NCBI GenBank assembly: GCA_934163035.1 | Contig: CAKPJX010000002.1 | Span: forward strand, 62,001-126,000 | Length of the DNA stretch: 64,000 bases | Direction of reading: 5' to 3' | From: an uncultured Bacilli bacterium | Lineage (GTDB): Bacteria; Bacillota_I; Bacilli_A; RF39; UBA660 | In this document: positions 34,807 to 42,477 of the stretch, piece by piece | Layout: each line of letters begins with the position of its first letter | Numbering within the stretch: position 1 is the first letter of the stretch | The notes under the pieces: generated by a model | The model's input: the letters and a program-made list of their open reading frames with translations, nothing else | The model's database searches: none | What the model was told of the DNA's origin: nothing | Made by a program: the position numbers and the translations under genes

Positions 34807-34977
34807 CTAGTAATAAACAATCATAGCTGAAAAGCAAAAAACTTGTTCATCACTAAAAACACCCAAACTAACTTGATATTTAATATCAACAACTTCTCCC
34901 TCTAAATCAGAAAGAAAAGCATTAACTTCATTTTCCAAATCTTTTTCATCTTCTAAATCAAATATTTTAACTTTCAT
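34807..34977 (-). CDS. cse60: Sporulation protein Cse60 family
   Basis: The 56-residue protein matches the Cse60/YteV family: MKVKIFDLEDEKDLENEVNAF, the middle VDIKYQVSLG and the ending EEQ/DEQVFCFSAMIVYY. Bacillus cse60 is a mother-cell gene controlled by sigma-E; its function is unknown. I chose ATG 34977 because the family starts at MKVK and GGTGAT lies before it; an in-frame ATG upstream at 35004 would add nine unlikely residues. It lies just downstream of leuS, as in Bacillus, and could be read from its own sigma-E promoter or by read-through. Confidence 0.85.
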   Translation of the reverse strand: MKVKIFDLEDEKDLENEVNAFLSDLEGEVVDIKYQVSLGVFSDEQVFCFSAMIVYY

Positions 34978-35051
34978 TTTATCACCAAAAGAATTATAAG
35001 ACATTAAAATAAAATTATTTGTAGAAAAAAGACTCTAAGTATCCTTAAAGT

Positions 35052-37448
35052 CTATTTAACTACTATATTAACTATCTTACCCTTAATAACTATAATTTTA
35101 ACGATCTCTTTGTTCTCAGTATGTTTAATAACATTTTCAGCCTGTAAAGCTTTTTCTTTGATAACATCTTCTGAATCATCAGTATTAATAGTAATAGTTG
35201 CTCTAACCTTACCATTTACTTGAACTGCAATTTCTTTAGTTAAATCAACAGTCTTAGATAAATCATATTGGGGCCAACTGGATTTACAGATTGCAACATT
35301 TCCAATCATTTCATTTAATTCCTCTGTAACATGAGGTGCAAATGGATATAATAATTTCAACAATACAGTATAATCATCTTTACTAATATTATCAACAGTA
35401 TAGTATTCATTAACTAACTTCATCAATTCAGAAATAGCCGTATTATATTTTAAAGTATCAATATCTTCACTTACTTTTTTAATTGTTTTATTAATAATAC
35501 TTTCAAATTTAGGTGTATAGCCATCATTATCATTAACTACCTCAGAAAGTCTATATACACGATCTAAGAAACGACTAACTCCTTTTACACCTTGTTCATT
35601 CCAAGGAGCCTCTAATCCATAGTCCCCCATGAAAAGAACATAAGTTCTCAAAGCATCTGCACCATATTGATCAACTATAGTGTTAGGATCAATTGTATTA
35701 CCACGAGACTTACTCATCTTTTCACCATCAGGTCCTAAAATTAAGCCTTGAGCAGTTCTCTTTTTATATGGCTCACTTGTTGGAACTAATCCTAAATCAT
35801 ATAAGAAATGATACCAGAATCTAGAATAAATAACGTGTCTAGTAACATGCTCCATTCCACCATTGTACCAATCAACTGGCATCCAATATTTAAGCTTTTC
35901 TAAAGAAGCAAACTCTTTATCATTATGTGGATCAATATATCTTAAGAAATACCAACTAGAACCAGCCCATTGAGGCATTGTATCAGTTTCCCTTTTTGCA
36001 TCTCTTCCACATTTTGGACACTTGCAATTAACAAAACTCTCAATTTTAGCAAGTGGACTCTCACCATCAGTACCAACCTCAAAATTATCAACATCAGGTA
36101 ACCTCAAAGGCAATTCTTCATAAGGAACTGCAACATCTCCACAATGAGAGCAATGAACTATAGGAATTGGCTCTCCCCAATATCTTTGTCTATTAAATGC
36201 CCAATCCTTCATTTTATATTGAACCGCTTTCTCACCAAGACCTTTTTCACTCAAGAATTCAATAACTTTTTTAATTGCATCTTCCTTATTTAAACCATCC
36301 AAGAACTGAGAATTAATATGAACACCGTCACCAGTATAAGCTTCTTTTGATATATCTCCGCCTTCAATAACAGGAATAATATCAATACCAAACTTAGTAG
36401 CAAACTCATAATCTCTAGTATCATGTGCTGGAACGGCCATAATAGCACCAGTACCATAACCCATCATTACATAATCAGAAATATAAATAGGTATTTCACT
36501 ACCATTAATTGGATTTATTGCTACTAAACCATCAATCCTAACACCAGTCTTATCCTTAGCTAACTGTACCCTTTCAAATTCAGTCTTCTTCTTAGTTTCT
36601 TCCCTATAAGCTATAATTTCATCCATATTATTAATCATATCTTTATGATTATCAATAATATCATGTTCTGGAGCAACAACCATAAAAGTAGCTCCAAATA
36701 AAGTATCAGGACGTGTTGTATAAACTTTTAAAATTTCATCAATATCCTTAACTTTAAAATCAACATAAGCACCAGTAGATTTACCAATCCAATTTTCCTG
36801 TTGTAATTTAATGTTAGGTAAATAATCAACTTCCTTTAAACCTTCCAATAACTTATCAGCATATTCAGTAATTCTTAGGTACCAAACATCTTTTTCTTTT
36901 TGAACAATCTGTGAATGACAAATATCACATTTTCCACCTTGTGAATCCTCATTTGATAAAACCACTCTACAACTAGGACAATAATTAACTAAAGTCTTAT
37001 CCCTAAAAGCAAGTCCCTTTTCAAACATTTTCAAAAATATCCACTGTGTCCACTTATAATAATTCTCATCAGTAGTATCTATTACTCTAGACCAATCAAA
37101 TGAAAAACCAACTTTCTTTAATTGTCCAGCAAACACAGAAATATTTCTATCAGTCAAAACTCTTGGATGGATATTTTGTTTAATAGCTGAATTTTCTGTA
37201 GGTAATCCAAAAGCATCATATCCAATTGGAAATAAAACATTATAACCTTCCATTCTCTTCTTTCTAGAAACAACTTCCAAACCAGAATAAGCCTTAATAT
37301 GACCTAAATGCATCCCTACACCTGATGGATATGGAAATTCAACCAAGGCATAAAACTTCTTCTTAGAATAATCATCTAATGCTTTAAAACACTCATTCTT
37401 ATCCCAATAATCTTGCCATTTTTTTTCTATCTCTTTAAAATTATACAT
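35052..37448 (-). CDS. leuS: Leucyl-tRNA synthetase
   Basis: This class I synthetase charges tRNA-Leu. The 798 residues are typical for bacterial LeuS (about 800). The HIGH motif PYPSGVGMHLGHIKAY, the zinc-like knuckle YCPSCRVVLSNEDSQGGKCDIC, the editing-domain residues TTRPDTLFGATFMVV and the KMSKS loop GEKMSKSRGNTI are all present. The ATG lies eight bases inside the end of a small membrane-protein gene, with GGAATGAT just upstream, showing coupling. Both genes follow a leucine T-box. Confidence 0.98.
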   Translation of the reverse strand: MYNFKEIEKKWQDYWDKNECFKALDDYSKKKFYALVEFPYPSGVGMHLGHIKAYSGLEVVSRKKRMEGYNVLFPIGYDAFGLPTENSAIKQNIHPRVLTDRNISVFAGQLKKVGFSFDWSRVIDTTDENYYKWTQWIFLKMFEKGLAFRDKTLVNYCPSCRVVLSNEDSQGGKCDICHSQIVQKEKDVWYLRITEYADKLLEGLKEVDYLPNIKLQQENWIGKSTGAYVDFKVKDIDEILKVYTTRPDTLFGATFMVVAPEHDIIDNHKDMINNMDEIIAYREETKKKTEFERVQLAKDKTGVRIDGLVAINPINGSEIPIYISDYVMMGYGTGAIMAVPAHDTRDYEFATKFGIDIIPVIEGGDISKEAYTGDGVHINSQFLDGLNKEDAIKKVIEFLSEKGLGEKAVQYKMKDWAFNRQRYWGEPIPIVHCSHCGDVAVPYEELPLRLPDVDNFEVGTDGESPLAKIESFVNCKCPKCGRDAKRETDTMPQWAGSSWYFLRYIDPHNDKEFASLEKLKYWMPVDWYNGGMEHVTRHVIYSRFWYHFLYDLGLVPTSEPYKKRTAQGLILGPDGEKMSKSRGNTIDPNTIVDQYGADALRTYVLFMGDYGLEAPWNEQGVKGVSRFLDRVYRLSEVVNDNDGYTPKFESIINKTIKKVSEDIDTLKYNTAISELMKLVNEYYTVDNISKDDYTVLLKLLYPFAPHVTEELNEMIGNVAICKSSWPQYDLSKTVDLTKEIAVQVNGKVRATITINTDDSEDVIKEKALQAENVIKHTENKEIVKIIVIKGKIVNIVVK

Positions 37449-37800
37449 CTTTTATCATTCCTTTCTTCTTATAAAAACAATATATTAAATAATAACTAAT
37501 AATAAATAATATTAAAGTTAACACTATCATAACTAGTATTTGAATTAACCAATTATTCAAACCAAACACAACAGTAACTACTACCGAAATATCAAAAGAT
37601 GATGTCAATGCTACTATTTGTAAAAGTTGATTATAATTAACTTTTTTAATATTAAGTCCATACTTAGTTACTAAAAATCTTATTTCAGCAAGTTCCTTTT
37701 TTTCTTTTTTATTTTTTCTTTTAATTGGAACTATAAGAAAAATCTCATAAATAGCCAGGACTAGTAAATAAGTAAATATAAAACTAATAAATACCTTCAT
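37441..37800 (-). CDS. Small membrane protein under the leucine T-box, unknown function
   Basis: I do not recognise this 119-residue protein. It has an N-terminal helix (about residues 3-24), a charged loop with KRKNKKEKKEL, an amphipathic part (VTKYGLNIKKVNYNQLLQIV) and two further hydrophobic helices (about 60-80 and 83-108) before a basic end. ATG 37800 has an excellent GGGAGG; an earlier start falls in that site. It sits between the T-box terminator and leuS and overlaps leuS by eight bases, so its expression should rise on leucine shortage. The fold is unlike known leucine transporters, which are far larger. Confidence 0.8.
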   Translation of the reverse strand: MKVFISFIFTYLLVLAIYEIFLIVPIKRKNKKEKKELAEIRFLVTKYGLNIKKVNYNQLLQIVALTSSFDISVVVTVVFGLNNWLIQILVMIVLTLILFIISYYLIYCFYKKKGMIKDV

Positions 37801-37810
37801 AATTCCTCCC

Positions 37811-38014
37811 AAAAAAAATTTCTATAAATATAAGGACGAAATATCGCGGTACCACCTTATTTCATAGAAATCTATGCGCTTAAATAGAGATAATGGTCTT
37901 ACCCATAATATGCAAATTGATCAAGTTCATACTATTAATTATACTTAATTTCACCAACATAAGCTCTCTAAAATAATTAAATAGTACTACTACTACCAAT
38001 AATATTAAAAATAC
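37811..38014 (-). promoter_or_regulatory. T-box leader (leucine) controlling the membrane protein and leuS
   Basis: Minus strand: canonical antiterminator AAGGTGGTACCGCG flanked by GAAATA/TATTTC, then a terminator arm and eight T residues. Stem I is marked by AGAGAGCTTATGTTGGTGAAA. A CTT (Leu) triplet in ATGAACTTGATC is the likely specifier, placed after GAA as in the Tyr leader of this window. Confidence 0.92.
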
Positions 38015-38020
38015 AAAATT

Positions 38021-38049
38021 AGTATAATAAAAATATTAGAAAATAGCAA
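38021..38049 (-). promoter_or_regulatory. Sigma-A promoter of the leucine T-box operon
   Basis: Minus strand: -35 TTGCTA, 17-base spacer, -10 TATACT. Transcription should start near 38014. Confidence 0.7.
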
Positions 38050-38060
38050 GTAATTATTTA

Positions 38061-38120
38061 TTTGAGTTTAGGTTTTTTACTTTTATTTATGAATTCTTCA
38101 TTACTAAATTTTCCACAACT
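38061..38120. repeat. Dispersed intergenic repeat, copy 1
   Basis: The 20-base core at 38061-38080 differs by one base from 62421-62440 (TTTGAGTTT[A/C]GGTTTTTTAC). Both copies have CACAACT further on (38114 and 62464). This copy fills the 87 bases between the leucine T-box promoter and the end of the ATP-grasp gene. Confidence 0.55.
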
Positions 38121-38136
38121 ATATTTTTAAATAAAA

Positions 38137-39120
38137 TTATTTTCTAATCTCATCAAAAACTGCATTAACTAAACAATCAATAGTTTTACTTCTATTAATA
38201 TTATCTTCAATAAAAGAAAAGAAAAGATTAGGATCAATTAACTCAATTTCAATAATTTGATACTTTTCATTATTTTTAACAAAGTCAATTCTCATATACA
38301 TATAATTTTTATATTCTGGAATAGACATAACCTTTTCACAAATATCAATCACATTTTTTTCAAGATCTGCAACTTTTATATCAATAGCATAACTCTTCTT
38401 GCCAAAAACATTACAATATCGCTTAACAGCACTAATAATTTTTCCCTTTACACAAATAACAGAAAGCTCACCATCTAGTACACCATCAATAAATGGCTGC
38501 AACATTAAACTAGAAGTACAACCTGAAAATGTATCATAAATATCATTAATATTTATACTATTTTTAAGATTATCATTGCCAATTAAATAAGTACCATGTC
38601 CACTCTCAGAAATAGATGGCTTTATAACAACTTTATCATAATTACGATATTGTTTTTTTAAAATATCACTAATATCTTTTGCTATATACATGCTATTATC
38701 TAGAAAAATTGTCTCAACATGCTCAATATTATATTTATCCATTAACATAAATTGAGATTTTTTATCAATATTGTTCTTTATAAGTTCAGTATTATTAAAT
38801 ATTTTTATTTTCTTTTTATCAACTGCATCAAGCCAACTCATAAAATCAGTTAAATTATCACAAAAACCCCAAATAGATCTAACAATAAGTGCATCATATT
38901 TATCCAAATTAATATTCTTTTGCCAAGAAATAATATCACAATATATTCCATTACAAATAAATCGTCTCTTTAAATAAACATCATCCAATATTTTATTAGC
39001 ATATTTATCAGTAGATACTATAGCCACATGATATAAACTTTTTTTTACAGACAATCTCAAAACATTAGTCTTCATTTTATAAAGATTAAATTTTAGCTTT
39101 CTCAATATTTTTTTTAACAT
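38137..39120 (-). CDS. ATP-grasp ligase, DcsG-like
   Basis: The 327-residue protein has the ATP-grasp fold. VVIKPSISESGHGTYLIG is the ATP-binding loop, LMLQPFIDGVLDGELSVICV the core strand motif with the catalytic acidic residues, and IIEIELIDPNLFFSF the metal-binding end (E-x-E-x-x-x-PN). The preceding RSIWGFCDNLTDFMSWLD and NIDKKSQFMLMDKYNI match the DcsG branch, which closes the ring in D-cycloserine synthesis, and related amide-forming ligases. The substrate is unknown. Start codon and the aminotransferase stop overlap by one base. It is the last gene of a flippase-aminotransferase-ligase operon. No terminator was found before the leuS leader. Confidence 0.82.
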   Translation of the reverse strand: MLKKILRKLKFNLYKMKTNVLRLSVKKSLYHVAIVSTDKYANKILDDVYLKRRFICNGIYCDIISWQKNINLDKYDALIVRSIWGFCDNLTDFMSWLDAVDKKKIKIFNNTELIKNNIDKKSQFMLMDKYNIEHVETIFLDNSMYIAKDISDILKKQYRNYDKVVIKPSISESGHGTYLIGNDNLKNSININDIYDTFSGCTSSLMLQPFIDGVLDGELSVICVKGKIISAVKRYCNVFGKKSYAIDIKVADLEKNVIDICEKVMSIPEYKNYMYMRIDFVKNNEKYQIIEIELIDPNLFFSFIEDNINRSKTIDCLVNAVFDEIRK

Positions 39121-40718
39121 TATTTTAATCCCCTAACTGCCTTATTTATTAAATATAAGTTGTGAATTAAATCCCTCTTTTCAATAGCAAAATTGAATCT
39201 ACCAACAATCTCTTCAGGATATGGCCAAGAAAAGTTAAGCCCCATCAAACAATTAATTTTTGTTTTCTGATATAAATAAGTTAAAAAGTCTGCATCATTT
39301 TTAATGACATTATTATCATAACGTTTTCCTATTAATTTAGTAAAATCAACTAAAGCAAAAAATCCAGATTGAGGATAAGTATTATTTCTTATACAAACAC
39401 CAGGTATACCACTAAAAAGTAATTTTAAAGAATCTTCATCCTTCGTATATTTCTTTATATCACGAATAATTCTCTTTTTATACTGTTGACAATTTTTATA
39501 ATCTATTCCATATATTAAGGCTTCCAACAAGGCAAGTCTATATTTATACTCTTTAATTGCCTTTCCAAAATACTTCTTAGCAAGTCTATACCTTTTATTA
39601 GAATCATTAAAGGCCCCTGCTAAAGCATAAGACTGTAAAACAGAATAAGAATCAAAATCACTAAAAATATAGTCTTCCAATCCCCTAACAATACAAACTG
39701 GAGCCAAAATAAAGCCAGCTCTAATACCAGCTAAACCATATGATTTAGAAAGTCCAGAGATAGTAATTGTATTATTAAAATACTTAGGAATACTAGCAAT
39801 AGGAAAAGCCAAATTATCCTGATCATAGGTTAAATCTCTATATATTAAATCATCAATAATAAATACGCCCTTTTCTAAACAAACATCACCCAATCGCGTA
39901 ATGATATCCATATTTTTCTTACTCAAAACTTTTCCAAGTGGATTATGTGGGTTCAAGTTCAAAAAAGCAACCACCCTAGGAGTATAATCAAGTTTTCCCT
40001 TAAACTTATTTTTAAGTTCTAAATTAATTTCATCTATTCTTTTACCAAGTAACTCTGGATTAATTAAAAAATCATCCTCTTCTCTCAATTCAATTAAACG
40101 AAGTCTCGCATTACATACCTCAGTATTAACTGCAAATATACCATAATTAGGGCCCGTAACAATGATAACATCTTCATTTCTTGCAATAGTATTAACAATT
40201 AAGTTATAAGCATGAGTAGTAGAATAAGTAAACGCAACATTATCTATACCAATACCATCATAATTACTAGAACTTTCAGTAGAAAATCCTTCTCTTCTCA
40301 GATAATTAACAACTTTTTGACGACACTTTCTCTCACCAATAGAAGTAGGATAAACATACAAAAATCTAGTAAATAGTACCCTCATAATAGAAGTTATACA
40401 TAATGGAAACGGTCTCATTCTCAAAGGATTACCATTTCGTACAGAAAAATACTCATCTATTTTAGGAACACCATTATTATCATATATAGATAAATCCTTA
40501 AATAATAAATTGTACCCATCATCTATCTTAAGGGCATCCTCAGAGAATGGTTTATTATCTCTTCTTTTACCAAGTTTTCTAAAAGATGATAAAGTATCTG
40601 GATTGTTCTCAACAAAATAATCTAAAGATTTAGAAAAATTTTTTCTATCAAAACTACTATTAACAATTTTAACATCATCATATCCTAAAATTTTACGTAC
40701 AATTTTTTTTACTCCCAT
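39120..40718 (-). CDS. PLP-dependent aminotransferase (fold type I, class I/II)
   Basis: The 532-residue protein carries the aspartate-aminotransferase fold. The PLP contacts are clear: NLNPHNPLGKVL (N-P-x-N-P-x-G type), FIIDDLIYRDLTYD with the conserved Asp and Tyr, and the Schiff-base Lys in ISGLSKSYGLAGIRAGF. It is about 130 residues longer than typical class I enzymes: an N-terminal extension of about 85 residues and an insert after the lysine domain (ALIYGIDYKNCQQYKKRIIRD). I cannot assign a substrate. It starts 21 bases after the flippase gene with GGGGAG before the ATG, and is coupled to the ATP-grasp gene. The pair suggests formation of an amino-acid-derived building block. Confidence 0.87.
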   Translation of the reverse strand: MGVKKIVRKILGYDDVKIVNSSFDRKNFSKSLDYFVENNPDTLSSFRKLGKRRDNKPFSEDALKIDDGYNLLFKDLSIYDNNGVPKIDEYFSVRNGNPLRMRPFPLCITSIMRVLFTRFLYVYPTSIGERKCRQKVVNYLRREGFSTESSSNYDGIGIDNVAFTYSTTHAYNLIVNTIARNEDVIIVTGPNYGIFAVNTEVCNARLRLIELREEDDFLINPELLGKRIDEINLELKNKFKGKLDYTPRVVAFLNLNPHNPLGKVLSKKNMDIITRLGDVCLEKGVFIIDDLIYRDLTYDQDNLAFPIASIPKYFNNTITISGLSKSYGLAGIRAGFILAPVCIVRGLEDYIFSDFDSYSVLQSYALAGAFNDSNKRYRLAKKYFGKAIKEYKYRLALLEALIYGIDYKNCQQYKKRIIRDIKKYTKDEDSLKLLFSGIPGVCIRNNTYPQSGFFALVDFTKLIGKRYDNNVIKNDADFLTYLYQKTKINCLMGLNFSWPYPEEIVGRFNFAIEKRDLIHNLYLINKAVRGLK

Positions 40719-40739
40719 AATAACACTCCCCTAAAACAA

Positions 40740-42365
40740 TTATTTCCTAACAAATACTTTTTTCACTTTATTAATATAATCATTTCCAAATACATCCTCA
40801 AATAAATGTAATTTATATGATAAAAGCAAATATATAACAGCACCTAATATAGAATATAGAGCAATAATAAGTATAGACTTAAACCTACCTGTAACTGATA
40901 ATGGAACAACTAACGATAATAACATTAATAATAAAAGCATAATTACAACAGAAAAAATTATTTTAAATACTGGTTTTATGTTACTTGAATAGTCAAACTT
41001 AAATTTTTTCTTTAAGTATACAAGTAATACAATACTAGCACCACCTTGTACCAAAACATTAGTAACTATTGTTGCATAGTACGCTTCAGCACCTATAAAT
41101 TTCAAAAAATGCATCATTGGAACATTTAATATAATTTTAAATATAAAGCTACCAAAAAGGGCACCTAGCGCCAATTTAGATTGATTAAGTGATTGTGCCA
41201 AATTAAGAGCAATAGTATAAATGCAAAAAATAATAGCCTGCAAAATATAAAATCTAAATATATTAATACTTAAAGGATCATATCCATAAAATGCTACCCA
41301 CACTGGCTGAGCTAAAAGACTTAGTCCAAAAGACATTGGTAAAGAAAAGTATAAAATTGTACTATATGATTCATTGATTCTTTTATTAACATTATCCATA
41401 TCTTTTTTAGCAAAACTTCCAGAAATATTTGGAATTAAACTGGTAACTACTCCTAAAGCAATAGAAGCAACTATCATATTTAACTTAGATGCCCACGTAT
41501 TAATAACACCAAACACTGTTTCAGCAGCGGATGCACTATAACCTAACTTAACCAACTCTTTAACAACAGTAAATGAATCAACCATACCATAAAGTGATTT
41601 TACTAAATCAATAATTACAAATGGCAAAGCATAAAATACTATTCTCTTTAGTAAAATTTTTACATCACTTTTTTTAGCATTTTTTTCATCATAGCTAAAC
41701 AAATCTTTATTCTTATGTATTTTAAGTTTTAAATACAAATATGAAGAAAGAGCTGCCACTGTAGCAGCAAAAATAGAAATATAGACTGCATAATTAATAG
41801 GTAATTTAAGTTTTCTAACAAGTAAATAACTACCAACAACTATTATAACTACTCTAACAATTTGTTCAAGCAGTTCAGAAATACTAGTAGTAGTAATCAT
41901 CTTATTACCTTGCAAATAACCCCTAGTAACACTAAGCTGTGGTACAACAAGCAAAGAAACAGATACAACCCTAACTGCCATTGCTACATCACTTAAAGTA
42001 TTTCCACCCTTAACGTTACCTATAAATAAATAAGCAACTTTATCTGCAAAAATAAATAATATTAAAAATAGAATAAAACCAAACAAAGTAATCATTTTTT
42101 TAGAAAGACCATAAATTTCTTCTCTGGTACTATATTCTTTTAATGCATTAGATTCACTAACCAACTTAGATAAAGCAATAGGTATACCACAAGTAGATAA
42201 ACTTAAAAATATTGCATAAATAGAATAAGCATAACTATATAATGCGCCTCCCTTATTACCAATAATACTATAAAAAGGAACTACATATAGTAGTCCTACC
42301 ACTTTACACAATAAAATAGAAAAAGTAGCTACAAAAGCACCTTCCATAAAAGTATTTTTCTTCAT
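40740..42365 (-). CDS. MOP-superfamily flippase (SpoVB/YtgP/MurJ-like), second copy
   Basis: The 541-residue protein has about 14 transmembrane segments and the same N-terminal signature as the copy at 33157-34758 (VPFYSIIGNKGGALYSYAY). It starts MKKNTFMEGAFVATFS, matching YtgP (SSKLLRGTFVLTLG). A longer open frame up to 42500 exists, but its first 45 residues are Cys- and basic-rich and a good sigma-A promoter (42405-42433) would start the mRNA near 42398, so the ATG at 42365 (or 42380/42377) is the real start. It leads a three-gene operon with an aminotransferase and a DcsG-like ATP-grasp enzyme, which suggests it exports a modified lipid-linked precursor. Confidence 0.9.
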   Translation of the reverse strand: MKKNTFMEGAFVATFSILLCKVVGLLYVVPFYSIIGNKGGALYSYAYSIYAIFLSLSTCGIPIALSKLVSESNALKEYSTREEIYGLSKKMITLFGFILFLILFIFADKVAYLFIGNVKGGNTLSDVAMAVRVVSVSLLVVPQLSVTRGYLQGNKMITTTSISELLEQIVRVVIIVVGSYLLVRKLKLPINYAVYISIFAATVAALSSYLYLKLKIHKNKDLFSYDEKNAKKSDVKILLKRIVFYALPFVIIDLVKSLYGMVDSFTVVKELVKLGYSASAAETVFGVINTWASKLNMIVASIALGVVTSLIPNISGSFAKKDMDNVNKRINESYSTILYFSLPMSFGLSLLAQPVWVAFYGYDPLSINIFRFYILQAIIFCIYTIALNLAQSLNQSKLALGALFGSFIFKIILNVPMMHFLKFIGAEAYYATIVTNVLVQGGASIVLLVYLKKKFKFDYSSNIKPVFKIIFSVVIMLLLLMLLSLVVPLSVTGRFKSILIIALYSILGAVIYLLLSYKLHLFEDVFGNDYINKVKKVFVRK

Positions 42366-42404
42366 TTTCACAATCATCATCCACTTTGCTCTTATATTGA
42401 AACA

Positions 42405-42433
42405 ATTATAACATTTATATTGACGATATGCAA
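42405..42433 (-). promoter_or_regulatory. Sigma-A promoter of the flippase-aminotransferase-ATP-grasp operon
   Basis: Minus strand: -35 TTGCAT, 17-base spacer, perfect -10 TATAAT. It lies in the 112 bases between the GH31 stop and the flippase start. Confidence 0.8.
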
Positions 42434-42477
42434 ATTTAAAAGAACGTGTTAAAAGAACGCAATATAAATCGCATTTC

